NCBI GenBank assembly: GCA_024684035.1
Contig: JAIKXQ010000038.1
Location: 1 to 64,000 of the forward strand
Reading direction: 5' to 3'
Source of the DNA: Eubacterium sp.
Lineage (GTDB): Bacteria > Bacillota > Clostridia > Lachnospirales > Lachnospiraceae
Length of the DNA: 64,000 nucleotides
Shown: positions 36,591 through 45,074 of the stretch, piece after piece
Position numbering within the stretch: position 1 is the stretch's first letter
Layout of the letters: each line of letters starts with the position of its first letter
Position numbers and translations under genes: made by a program
Notes under the pieces: generated by a model
The model's database searches: none
Told to the model about the DNA's origin: nothing
What the model saw: the letters and a program-made list of their open reading frames with translations, nothing else

Positions 36591-38453
36591 TTACTTCTTT
36601 TGCTTTTTGTCTTTCTTGTCTTTTTCTTTTTTGTCCTTGGATTTCTGGTTTTTCTTCGCAGCCTTGGATTTCTTGCGCAGAGAAATCACCTCAGGAAGGA
36701 CATACTTGTTCTGATATGCGTCGAACTCTTCCACAAATTCATTCTGCGTTCCGTCCTTAAGTTCATTGAGATATCCGTGGATCTCAAAGGAGGAGTTCTT
36801 AGTCTGGATGATGCAGACAGCCACGTTGGAGCAGTGATCGGACACTCTCTCCACATTGGTGATGTAATCCGTAAGAAGGATTCCAAGTTCCACGCGGCAT
36901 TCGCCGGCCTGGAGTCTGTCGATGTGTCGGTTCTTGATCTCCTTGGTAAGATCGTCGATCACCTCTTCCAGAGGCTCCACGTTTCTGGCGAGGACATCGT
37001 CATCACTCTCGAAACTATCGATGGTAAGGGAGAGGATCTCCTCCAGGGCAGCTTTGAGAACTTTGATCTCGCTCTGCGCCTTACTGGAGAACTTCAGTCC
37101 CTGCTTATTCATATCGCTGGCGAGCTGCGCCATATTGATGGCGTGGTCACCGATTCGCTCGAAGTCATTGATGCTGTGAAGCATCTCGGAAACAGCGTCG
37201 TTGTCTGCCTCCGTCATATCCTTGCTGGAAAGACGGATCAGGAAGGTATCCAGCTCATCCTCGAGATAGTCGAGCTGCTGCTCCATGGCAATGATCTTCT
37301 GCACCTCATTCTCGTCGAAATTCTCGAAGACACGGAGTGCCTTGATAAAGGACTTCTTCGCCAGATGTGCCATTGCCACCGTCTTGTCACGACACTGCTG
37401 TACTGCGAGACCGGGGGAAAGAAGAAGTCGTTCGTCCAGAAGTACGGATTTTCTCTCCTCCTCTTCTTCCTCCTCTTCCTGAACGCTGAACATTCTCTCG
37501 ACCAGCACACAAAGTCTGTGGGAGAAGGGCAGAAGGATCAGGATGGTACCGATATTGAAAATTGTATGGAATACCGCGATCTGGAAAGCATTGATGTTCC
37601 GGCCGAAGATCGGCAGACTCACCGCATAGCGGGCAACCATGTAGGCAGCCAGCCAGATTATCGTTCCGAGGATCTTGATGAGTATGTGAAGCGTCGGCAC
37701 ACGTTTCGCCTTCTTGCTGACACCGATACCGGAGAGGATCGCTGTCACGCAGGTTCCGATATTCGCACCCATGACAAGGGGAATCGCCATACCGAAACTG
37801 ATCTGTCCCGTGAGAGCCAGTGCCTGGAGTACACCGATGGCCGCAGCGGAAGACTGAATCACACCGGTGAAGGCTGTACCGATCAGAACACCCATGAACG
37901 GATTGTCAAAGGCGATCAGGAAACTCTGGAACTCCGGCATATCCGCAAGCGGAGATACCGCGTCGGACATCAGCGTCATGCCGTACATAAGAACGGCAAA
38001 GCCAACCATAATCGTTCCGACGTCTTTCTTCTTCTGCTGTTTGCTTCCCATGATCAGGATCACGCCGAACATGGCAACCAGCGGCGAGAAGTTCTGAGGC
38101 TTGAGCATGGAAATCGCGAAATTCTCAGAAGAGAGTCCGTTCAGGGAAAGGATCCATGCCGTCAGTGTGGTTCCGATATCAGAACCCATGATCACATGTA
38201 CGGTCTGACTGAACTCCATGATTCCGGAGTTTACGAGACCCACGAGCATAACTGTCAATGCCGAGGACGACTGAATCGCAATCGTGATTCCGGCGCCGAG
38301 TGCAAGACTCTTAAATGGATTCGATGTAAGCTTCTTGAGAACACTCTCAAGACGTCCGCCCGCCATCTTCTCCAGATAGTTTGACATGATGTTCATTCCA
38401 AAGAGAAAAAATGCCAGACCACCTATCATCGAAAACAAATTATAAATACTCAT
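36591..38453 (-). CDS. Na/Pi cotransporter family protein with PhoU-like domain
   Basis: 620 residues from ATG 38453 (MSIYNLFSMIGGLAFFLFG), with GGAGG five bases upstream; a TTG four codons earlier lies within that ribosome site and is unlikely. Two inverted NptA modules with QSSSALTVML and QSSAAAIGV signatures, about 8-9 membrane helices to residue 310, then a PhoU-like helical domain (about 355-570) and a Lys-rich tail. Likely sodium-dependent phosphate transport. Confidence 0.92.
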   Translation of the reverse strand: MSIYNLFSMIGGLAFFLFGMNIMSNYLEKMAGGRLESVLKKLTSNPFKSLALGAGITIAIQSSSALTVMLVGLVNSGIMEFSQTVHVIMGSDIGTTLTAWILSLNGLSSENFAISMLKPQNFSPLVAMFGVILIMGSKQQKKKDVGTIMVGFAVLMYGMTLMSDAVSPLADMPEFQSFLIAFDNPFMGVLIGTAFTGVIQSSAAAIGVLQALALTGQISFGMAIPLVMGANIGTCVTAILSGIGVSKKAKRVPTLHILIKILGTIIWLAAYMVARYAVSLPIFGRNINAFQIAVFHTIFNIGTILILLPFSHRLCVLVERMFSVQEEEEEEEERKSVLLDERLLLSPGLAVQQCRDKTVAMAHLAKKSFIKALRVFENFDENEVQKIIAMEQQLDYLEDELDTFLIRLSSKDMTEADNDAVSEMLHSINDFERIGDHAINMAQLASDMNKQGLKFSSKAQSEIKVLKAALEEILSLTIDSFESDDDVLARNVEPLEEVIDDLTKEIKNRHIDRLQAGECRVELGILLTDYITNVERVSDHCSNVAVCIIQTKNSSFEIHGYLNELKDGTQNEFVEEFDAYQNKYVLPEVISLRKKSKAAKKNQKSKDKKEKDKKDKKQKK

Positions 38454-38537
38454 TTTTTCCTCCAAAACGGAGGCCGCAGACGCGTCCCCCGTTTCATCAA
38501 TTCTTTTGTTTAGTTGTGCGCGGTGCCCGGATCAGCA

Positions 38538-39686
38538 TCATTTGTCTTCCATTCCGTTGATCTGAACATCCAGAAGGTGCTCCTCCAGCTGAAGAGCATG
38601 GATCTGCTCACCTATCCCGGCCGTCTGCAGATACGCGGCCGCCGCCTCATTGTCTGTCTTCAGGAATCCCTTCGTGAATGCGTCCGGAAGCATGAATTTC
38701 TTCTCGCCGGCAGCAAACTTCACCGTCAGCCGCTGTCCGTCCCGGGCTGTGATTTCACCATCCCCGAACCGGCTGTGCCGCACCGGAACTCCAGTCAGAT
38801 CCGGTTCTTTCATCGAAAGCTTCTTCTTCTCGAGATTCCGGATCTTTGTCCTGCAGCTGCGAAGCTGCATCTTCAAAAGCGCCTCCTCACGGTCTTTGGC
38901 CTCGTCCGCAGCAGATTTCTTACGTCTGCGCTTCTTCGGAGCCGCAGTTCTCTCATCGTAGAGCTCATAGTTGTGCGCACAATAGATGATATCGAAGGCG
39001 AGGATATGATTCTCACTGTCTACTTCCGTGACGGAACTATCGTCCGTCTCGTCCGCTTCCTCCTCCAGGCGGGCATCCACCTTCTTCAGCAGATCCTCCT
39101 GTTGAATCAGCTCCGTCGTCAGCTGATCACACATCCTGTAATAATTCGGAATACTGAGAAGTTCATTCTCGATGATCGGCTCCTCAAATCCCACATATTC
39201 GGCAAAAGCCTTGGCCTCGTCCTCCCGAAACAGATAGTTATCCTCGGGATCCACAAAGCTCAGATAAAGAATAGCCGCGGTGATGTTCTGATGATATTTC
39301 CATTTCTCCGCGTCCACACTGCGAAGAAGATCATTCATCGTCCGGACAAAGACCTCCGCCTTTGTCTGCCTGACAGCATAATCCGATTCATCCGGAGCGA
39401 GCAGCGCGCGAAAAGCCTCTCTGACAGCGTCCTCGATCTCGGGGCCTTTGCTGCAGAGAAACGCAACTCCCTGGATCGGCTGGAAAGAAGCATCACTGAT
39501 CAGATTCTCCTCTCCCTCCATGGCTCTCTTGAACATCTCACCGAAATGCTCCGCATTCTGATCCCAGTATTTCTGAAAATTACTGATTACAGACCACTTG
39601 GCGATTTCATGTCTCTCTGTGTTATTCAGTGCTTCGTATCTCTCTGAATAATTATCGAATATCTTCTGCAGGCGATCGTTATCCAT
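38538..39686 (-). CDS. Unknown protein with C-terminal Tudor-like domain
   Basis: 382 residues, no signal peptide. The first 290 residues are acidic, helical and unrecognised; a basic stretch (KKRRRKKSAADEAKDREE) near 245 leads into a coiled coil. Residues about 300-345 (VRHSRFGDGEITARDGQ, then VKFAAGEKKFMLPDAF) resemble the Tudor-like domain at the end of UvrD/PcrA helicases, which contacts RNA polymerase. No helicase motifs are present. Confidence 0.7.
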   Translation of the reverse strand: MDNDRLQKIFDNYSERYEALNNTERHEIAKWSVISNFQKYWDQNAEHFGEMFKRAMEGEENLISDASFQPIQGVAFLCSKGPEIEDAVREAFRALLAPDESDYAVRQTKAEVFVRTMNDLLRSVDAEKWKYHQNITAAILYLSFVDPEDNYLFREDEAKAFAEYVGFEEPIIENELLSIPNYYRMCDQLTTELIQQEDLLKKVDARLEEEADETDDSSVTEVDSENHILAFDIIYCAHNYELYDERTAAPKKRRRKKSAADEAKDREEALLKMQLRSCRTKIRNLEKKKLSMKEPDLTGVPVRHSRFGDGEITARDGQRLTVKFAAGEKKFMLPDAFTKGFLKTDNEAAAAYLQTAGIGEQIHALQLEEHLLDVQINGMEDK

Positions 39687-39944
39687 ACAAGCCTCCCGTT
39701 CTGTAAACCTTTCCTGTGCCGTCCTACAGCTGTTCTGTCCGCATCCTTCTTAACCATCACCCACCCGGTGAGTGATACGATCTGCCGGAAGAAAAAGCAT
39801 CTGCCACAAAAATTGTCACACTGGTTCAACCTATACCGAAAACCGTCACTATCCCTCTCAGTTTCAATTCTATAACCCACGGCCCATGACGTCAAGAATT
39901 TATACCTGCAGCTTGTCGCCCAACCAACTTCCCCCTGTGAGCGC

Positions 39945-39995
39945 CGCAGAGCGTTTTGTCTCATAGAGAATGCGAAGCAATTTCCTATGAGACAA
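39945..39995. repeat. Family A repeat, terminal hairpin only
   Basis: GCAGAGCGTT then TTGTCTCATAG...CTATGAGACAA around GCGAAGC, matching the right part of the copies at 28308 and 58972. It sits in the 333-base gap between trpZ and the unknown gene; the rest of that gap shows no gene. Confidence 0.8.
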
Positions 39996-40000
39996 AGAAG

Positions 40001-40018
40001 AGGAGCCATAGGCTCCCC
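40001..40018 (-). terminator. trpXYZ terminator
   Basis: GGAGCC-TAT-GGCTCC on the minus strand then TCTTCTTT, directly at the trpZ stop. The T run is weak. Confidence 0.6.
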
Positions 40019-40019
40019 C

Positions 40020-40835
40020 TCATCTCTCGGTTTCTGTTGAAAGCAGAATCCGGTCATTATTAAATTTTTCACCCGCGTTATCCGCGAATTTCCGGAGAAG
40101 ATCATCCACCGTCATATGGGACCTCTCTTCTCCGCTGACATCGAAAACAATTCTTCCCGCGTCCATCATCAGCGTGCGGTTGCCAAGCTCAAGAGCCTGG
40201 TTCATATTGTGAGTGACCATCAGGCAGGTAATATTTCTTTCCTTTACAATCTGCTTTGTCAGCTCCAGCACCTTGGACGCTGTGGCCGGATCCAGAGCCG
40301 CCGTGTGCTCATCCAGAAGAAGCACCTTCGGTGTCACCATGGTTGCCATCAAAAGGGTCAGTGCCTGCCTCTGTCCTCCGGACAACAGCCCGACAGGATT
40401 TTTCATCCGGTCTTCCAGCCCCATATCCAGCAGGGAGAGCTGCTCTCTGAAATACTTTCTCTCACGATTGCTGATCATGCTGAACACACCTTTTCTGTGG
40501 TTCGAAGCCCGCAGAAAAGCGATGGCCAGATTTTCCTCAATGGTCATGTGCGGAGCCGTTCCCATGAGCGGATCCTGAAAGAGCCGTCCGATGAATACGC
40601 TTCTCTTGTGCTCCTCCATAAAGGTGATCTCCCGGCCGTCGAGAATCACGTTTCCCGCATCCGGAAAAAAGCTTCCCGCGATTGCATTAAACATGGTGGA
40701 TTTTCCGGCTCCGTTGGAGCCTACCACCGTCGCGAAATCTCCATCGTTCATCCGGAGATTCAAATCTGTGAGCGCCTTTTTTTCATTTACCGTTCCGGCG
40801 TTGAATGTTTTTGCAATATGAATCAGTTCAAGCAT
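40020..40835 (-). CDS. trpZ: Tryptophan-type ABC transporter ATPase TrpZ
   Basis: 271 residues from ATG 40835 (MLELIHIAKTF), with GGAGG nine bases upstream; the longer open frame covers the end of trpY and is rejected. Walker A VGSNGAGKST, signature LLSGGQRQALTLL and Walker B KVLLLDEHTAALD are intact. It overlaps trpY by 8 bp. Confidence 0.92.
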   Translation of the reverse strand: MLELIHIAKTFNAGTVNEKKALTDLNLRMNDGDFATVVGSNGAGKSTMFNAIAGSFFPDAGNVILDGREITFMEEHKRSVFIGRLFQDPLMGTAPHMTIEENLAIAFLRASNHRKGVFSMISNRERKYFREQLSLLDMGLEDRMKNPVGLLSGGQRQALTLLMATMVTPKVLLLDEHTAALDPATASKVLELTKQIVKERNITCLMVTHNMNQALELGNRTLMMDAGRIVFDVSGEERSHMTVDDLLRKFADNAGEKFNNDRILLSTETER

Positions 40836-41799
40836 CTGCGGATCCTCCTTTTCCCATAATACCCGCCGCAGATCCCATGCTCTGCTGAAGCTGTCTGTGC
40901 TTGCGGAGTTTGAGAGCAACCAGCTGGCGGATTCTGGGAATCGTGAGGGCCAGGGCAACAATGGCCGCAGACACCAGTTTGAAAGCCTCTGTAGGAATAT
41001 TCAGTCTGAGAGCCATGGACATGATCAGACGATAAAGAATCGAACCGATCACGACGCCGAAAATCCTCAGAAGCATACTTCCTTTCCGGAAAAAGACATC
41101 TCCGATGACCAGCGAAGCCAGAGCGATGGTTACCATACCGGTTCCAAGGTTGATATCACTGGTTCCGTTAATCTGTCCAACCAGGGCTCCCGCCATTCCG
41201 GTCAGCGCATTGGAAAAAACAAGTCCACAGACAATCATCACTGCAGGATTGATGGATGAGGCTCTCACCATGGCCGGGCTGTCGCCGGTGGCACGGATGG
41301 AGAGTCCAAGTCTTGTTCCAAGGAAGAGATGAATCCCTATACATACGAAGAAAAGAATCAGTGCCAGGAGGATCAGATTGCTCCACTGTTTCCAGACGCG
41401 GCCCTCCGACAGGGAGGCAAACATATCGAAGATCGTATCCGAACCGAAGATCGAGACATTGGAAGAGAAGCCCATCACCGCCAGATTGACAGTATAGAGT
41501 CCCGTATTCACGATAATTCCGGCGAGGATACTCTCGACGCCCAGTTTGGTCTGCAGGAATGCGGTGACAAAACCGGAGAGCATTCCGGCGGCCATTCCGA
41601 GAACAACAGCCAGAACCGGATGCCCAGAGATGGTGACCATAGCCCCCACCGCGCAGCCAAGGGTATAACAGCCGTCTGTGGAAAGATCACAGATATTCAA
41701 TATGCTGAAACTGATAAACAATGACAGCGCAACCAGCGAATAAATGAGTCCAAGCTCAAGCGCCGTCTGTATGATCCCGATGGATAAAAAACCTGACAA
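40828..41799 (-). CDS. trpY: Tryptophan-type ABC transporter permease TrpY
   Basis: 323 residues, a branched-chain-amino-acid/ribose type permease (BPD_transp_2) with about eight to nine membrane helices. VNTGLYTVNLAVMGF and GDSPAMVRASSINPA are typical of the group. Between trpX (34 bp) and trpZ (8-bp overlap). Confidence 0.9.
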   Translation of the reverse strand: MSGFLSIGIIQTALELGLIYSLVALSLFISFSILNICDLSTDGCYTLGCAVGAMVTISGHPVLAVVLGMAAGMLSGFVTAFLQTKLGVESILAGIIVNTGLYTVNLAVMGFSSNVSIFGSDTIFDMFASLSEGRVWKQWSNLILLALILFFVCIGIHLFLGTRLGLSIRATGDSPAMVRASSINPAVMIVCGLVFSNALTGMAGALVGQINGTSDINLGTGMVTIALASLVIGDVFFRKGSMLLRIFGVVIGSILYRLIMSMALRLNIPTEAFKLVSAAIVALALTIPRIRQLVALKLRKHRQLQQSMGSAAGIMGKGGSADA

Positions 41800-41833
41800 A
41801 TCCTATGTCCTCCTGATACATCATTCTTACTTT

Positions 41834-42931
41834 TTATTTCTCAAAACTCTTATCTGTTTTGATCGCACTTACCTCTGTACAGTAAGGCATAAATGCCTCC
41901 TGAATTTTTGTCATGTCCAGGCCCAGCTCTGTCACTACGTCAGTATTAACCTTTGCAATACCATTGTCGAAAGTCTTAACCGGTGTTGTGGCCGGATCTG
42001 CTCCGTTCACAAGAATGTCTGCAGCCATATCCGCAGTCTCTTTTCCGAGGTTTGCGTAGTCAACACCGTATCCGCAGAATGCTCCGTTCAGAGCGAAGGA
42101 GTCAGCGCCTGCGTAATGCTTGATTCCTGCCTTGATGAAGGACTTGTAGATCGCAAGCTCTGCTGTCATAACCGTGTTGTCTGTAGGTGTAAATACCACA
42201 TCGACCCCCTCTGCGATCATTGCATTTGCTGCATCTGTGATACCTGTTGTGTCTGTACCGGTCTTCTCGATATATTTCACACCCTTCTTGTCCAGATATG
42301 CCTTTGCATCCTTGATGGCCTGCTCGGAAGCATCCTCACTGTTGGAATACAGAAGGCCGACATAATCGGTGTCCGGATCCTCTGCAAAAATCAGATCCAT
42401 GATCGCGTCTGTATTCAGCACGTCAGAAGTACCTGTGATATTTGCCCCCGGTGCGTCCATGGCTTTGACAAGCTGTGCGCCTACCGGATCGGAGCATGCA
42501 GCGAACACAATCGGAATCGGATCGTTCTTTGTGGCTGTCTGCATGATCTGCGCTGTCGGTGTCGCGATCGGAATGATCAGATCCACCTTGTCGCTGATCA
42601 GCTGGGAAGCGATCTGCTGAAGAACGGTTCCGTCCGCCTGTCCGTTAAACGTGTAATCCTCATAGTCGAAGACAACACCGAGTTCTTTTGCCTTTGCGTC
42701 CAGCTCCTTCTCGATGTTCTGCTCAATCTGATTCAGAGAAGCATCGTCTACGAGCTGTACGATACCAACCTTGTATACCTTTCCTTCCTCTACGGAAGCG
42801 GCTGCGGAAGAAGCTTTGCTCTCCTCCTTGCCGGATGCAGACGAACTGCCGGTTGATCCACAGGCCGCCAGAGCGATTGTCATAGTTCCTGCCAGAATTG
42901 CTGCTGCGATTTTCTTTGCTGTTTTTCTCAT
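41834..42931 (-). CDS. trpX: Tryptophan-type ABC substrate-binding lipoprotein TrpX
   Basis: 365 residues from ATG 42931 (MRKTAKKIAAAILAG); the frame open upstream runs into the T-box leader. Lipobox IALAAC with Cys at 23, then the ABC_sub_bind fold (IVFAACSDPVGAQLVKAMDAPGANITG, in part near 140-165). The family includes TrpX of streptococci, predicted to import tryptophan. The ligand call rests on the UGG specifier of its leader. Confidence 0.88.
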   Translation of the reverse strand: MRKTAKKIAAAILAGTMTIALAACGSTGSSSASGKEESKASSAAASVEEGKVYKVGIVQLVDDASLNQIEQNIEKELDAKAKELGVVFDYEDYTFNGQADGTVLQQIASQLISDKVDLIIPIATPTAQIMQTATKNDPIPIVFAACSDPVGAQLVKAMDAPGANITGTSDVLNTDAIMDLIFAEDPDTDYVGLLYSNSEDASEQAIKDAKAYLDKKGVKYIEKTGTDTTGITDAANAMIAEGVDVVFTPTDNTVMTAELAIYKSFIKAGIKHYAGADSFALNGAFCGYGVDYANLGKETADMAADILVNGADPATTPVKTFDNGIAKVNTDVVTELGLDMTKIQEAFMPYCTEVSAIKTDKSFEK

Positions 42932-42997
42932 AATTACCTTCTTTCTCAGGTGCCCCTTACCTGTCGTAAAAATAGTCTGTGCGCAGTCAGCGGTTTC

Positions 42998-43280
42998 CAG
43001 GCATAAAAAAAAGCCTTTCCCCCATGGAACATGGGACAAAAGCCAAACTTCTGCGATACCACCCAAATTGACGTCTGCGACGCCCGCTCACTTACACACC
43101 ATCATGCGTACCCGATTGATAACGGATGGGTTCCCGTCGACATCTACTGAGCGAATGATATCCGCCGTTCAAGCCGCCCTCAGAAGTCCATTCATCAAAG
43201 ACCTGTCTGCTGCAATCCCATCACCTGCAACTCTCTTAGAGACAGTGAATCAATGACTACTACTCTTCCTCAAAGGTTTA
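42998..43280 (-). promoter_or_regulatory. T-box leader, tryptophan (UGG) specifier
   Basis: Minus-strand leader of about 280 nt before trpX. Stem I carries the distal AGAGAGTTGCAGG / GATTGCAGC elements and the specifier loop GATGAATGGAC, with UGG at 43190-43188 in the normal GAA-NNN-AC setting. The T-box GGGTGGTATCGC is at 43064-43053 and a terminator follows at 43005-43044. Uncharged tRNA-Trp should favour antitermination. The bulge UGGU would pair by wobble with a G discriminator base. Confidence 0.92.
43005..43044 (-). terminator. T-box regulated terminator
   Basis: GGCTTTTGTCCCATG and CATGGGGGAAAGGCT pair over about 15 positions with one mismatch and a three-base loop, then TTTTTTTT. The left arm competes with the T-box antiterminator. 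Confidence 0.92.
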
Positions 43281-43285
43281 TACTG

Positions 43286-43314
43286 ATTATAATAAAACGG
43301 CCTGCGGATGTCAA
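43286..43314 (-). promoter_or_regulatory. Consensus promoter of the trp T-box leader
   Basis: TTGACA (43314-43309), 17-base spacer, TATAAT (43291-43286): perfect consensus. The -35 box is in the loop and inner stem of the punA terminator; the -10 overlaps the end of that terminator's T run. Confidence 0.93.
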
Positions 43315-43326
43315 CATCGCAGGCCG
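43291..43326 (-). terminator. punA terminator containing the trp promoter -35 box
   Basis: CGGCCTGCG (43326-43318), ATG, loop TTGA, CAT, one bulged C, CGCAGGCCG (43306-43298), then TTTTATT. Confidence 0.88.
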
Positions 43327-43366
43327 CTTTCTTTTGAGTTTTTTGTCGTTTTTCCTGCCTTTCGGC

Positions 43367-44188
43367 TTACATTTTGCGGACAGCTTCCAGAAGGAGCTTT
43401 CTGAATTGCGGTGCCGCCTCATCGGCAGCCGCTGCCACTTCCTCATGGGACAGTTTCTTATGAGAGAGTCCCGCTGCCGCATTGGTGATACAGGAAATCC
43501 CACAGACACGGAAGCCGCAGTGCACCGCCGCAATCGTCTCCACAGCCGTACTCATGCCGACCGCACAGCCCCCCAGCTCGCGGAACATCCGCACCTCCGC
43601 CGGTGTCTCATACTGAGGTCCGGGATTCTGAAGATAAACGCCTTCCCGAAGAGTGAACCCGCACTCTGCAGCGCTCTCCCGGATCAGCATGGACAATTCT
43701 TCGTCGTAAGCCGCACTCATATCCGGAAACCGGGTGCCAAGACTCGCCGGATTCGCTCCGCGAAGAGGAGATGGCACAAAGGTGGAAATCTGATCGGTGA
43801 TCAGCATCAGATCCCCCGGCCGGTATTCTTCTCTGAGTCCTCCGGCCGCATTGGTGAGCACAAGAATGTCAGCTCCCATCTGCCGCATCAGACGAACCGG
43901 AAGAACCACTTCTTCCGGAGAATAGCCCTCGTAGAGATGTACACGCCCCTGCATGACCACAAGGGGTGTCTCCCCTGCATAGCCGAATACAAAGCGTCCC
44001 TCATGTCCGGCCACTGTGGATACCGGAAAGCCCGGGATATCTCTGTATTCAATCACGGCTTTCTGATCAATCTCTTCCACAAAATCTCCGAGTCCGGAGC
44101 CGAGCACGATCGCAACCCTCGGCCGGAACGGAATCCTGTCTTCCACCGCCTTCCGGCAATTTTCAAGTTTCACTTCTGTGTCTGTCAT
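43367..44188 (-). CDS. punA: Purine nucleoside phosphorylase
   Basis: Phosphorolysis of inosine, guanosine and related nucleosides in purine salvage. Phosphate site IVLGSGLGDF near residue 28, MQGRVHLYEGYSPEEV near 78, LTNAAGGLR near 112 and CITNAAAGLS near 240 mark the trimeric PNP-I family. 273 residues. Apparently monocistronic; upstream gap holds family B repeats. Confidence 0.95.
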   Translation of the reverse strand: MTDTEVKLENCRKAVEDRIPFRPRVAIVLGSGLGDFVEEIDQKAVIEYRDIPGFPVSTVAGHEGRFVFGYAGETPLVVMQGRVHLYEGYSPEEVVLPVRLMRQMGADILVLTNAAGGLREEYRPGDLMLITDQISTFVPSPLRGANPASLGTRFPDMSAAYDEELSMLIRESAAECGFTLREGVYLQNPGPQYETPAEVRMFRELGGCAVGMSTAVETIAAVHCGFRVCGISCITNAAAGLSHKKLSHEEVAAAADEAAPQFRKLLLEAVRKM

Positions 44189-44253
44189 TCTCTGCCTCCT
44201 CTTGTTATTAAGAATCTGAGTGTATCGCCTTTACTCGTCGCGCGAACCAATAC

Positions 44254-44290
44254 GCGGAAGGGGACAAAGTCATACAGCGCGAACGATAGG
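44254..44290. repeat. End fragment of a family B repeat
   Basis: GCGGAAGGGGACAAAGTCAT then ACAGCGCGAACGATAGG equals one end of a family B copy (compare the inverted end at 53751). No partner end is found: a remnant next to the full copy at 44316. Confidence 0.7.
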
Positions 44291-44315
44291 ATGCGAAGGT
44301 TCGAACAATTAGTTC

Positions 44316-44528
44316 GCGTAAGTTCCAGAGCATACGCGTTCACGCGTCGCTCTCGTCCTCAGCGCTCCGCCGCTTATTCAGGTGCTCCGCCAAAACTCGC
44401 GCACTTTGCATTAATGCCCTTCGGGCGATGTACAAAGTGCGCTCAAACATGTCTCCCGCACCTGTGCTATGCTCGCGCTTCGGTCTCCGCTTCCAAGCGT
44501 TCGCGCCGCATGACTCTGGTACTTACGC
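44316..44528. repeat. Family B intergenic repeat
   Basis: 213 bp with ends GCGTAAGTTCCAGAG and (inverted) GCGTAAGTACCAGAG. Inner blocks CGTCGCTCTCGTCCTCAGCG and CGCTATGCTCGCGCTTC-type sequence; internal stem GCGCACTTTG (44399-44408) with CAAAGTGCGC (44433-44442). The whole gap punA-rimI (394 bases) is otherwise empty. Confidence 0.82.
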
Positions 44529-44582
44529 TGGTTATGCATCCCCCCAAGAGAGATCAAAAGATAAAGTTGAAAGATCCGGCAC

Positions 44583-45056
44583 TCACGCAAGCAGTGCATC
44601 CCTCATCATGATGATTGCGTTCTCCACCGGGCTCGTATAGTAATTTTTCCGGAGTCCTGTCCGAACGAAACCTGCATGCTCATACAGGCGGATGGCCGTT
44701 TCATTGCTCTCTCTCACTTCGAGAAAGATTCTCGTGATCCCGGCCGCGAGAGTACGGCGGATCAGTTCGTCCACCAGCAGCCGGCCGATTCCGGCTCTTC
44801 TGTATTCCTTCTGAACGGAGACGTTTGTGATGTCTCCCTCATCCGGGATTCCATAGGCGCCGATGTATCCGCAGATCTCCGTTTCCCCGGCTTCTGTACT
44901 CTCGGCCACGAGGAAATATACTCCCTCTCTTTTCAGGAAATCGGAAAAACTCTTCCTGCTCCAGGGTGTGGAGAAATTCTCTTTCTCAATCTGTGCAACC
45001 CGGTCCAGGTCTTCCTCGCACATCGGTCTGATCACGATCTGTTGTTCTTCGGACAT
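44583..45056 (-). CDS. rimI: Ribosomal-protein-S18 N-acetyltransferase RimI-like
   Basis: 157-residue GNAT enzyme. Acetyl-CoA site VQKEYRRAGIGRLLVDELI near residue 82 and RESNETAIRLYEHAGF near 115. Acts on the N-terminus of S18 in E. coli; in Firmicutes it is regularly found with tsaB and tsaE, as here (18 bp after tsaB). Confidence 0.92.
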   Translation of the reverse strand: MSEEQQIVIRPMCEEDLDRVAQIEKENFSTPWSRKSFSDFLKREGVYFLVAESTEAGETEICGYIGAYGIPDEGDITNVSVQKEYRRAGIGRLLVDELIRRTLAAGITRIFLEVRESNETAIRLYEHAGFVRTGLRKNYYTSPVENAIIMMRDALLA

Positions 45057-45074
45057 ATCTTCTCCCTCGTATAG

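Noticed and set aside
36591..38384. Long plus-strand frame (about 689 codons) from 36315
   Set aside because: Antisense of the nptA-like gene, whose motifs and start are clear.
40836..40961. 42-codon N-terminal extension of trpZ
   Set aside because: Overlaps trpY; no ribosome site, and ABC ATPases of this type begin at the chosen ATG.
42932..43066. 45-codon N-terminal extension of trpX
   Set aside because: Lies in the T-box antiterminator and terminator; the lipoprotein signal starts at 42931.
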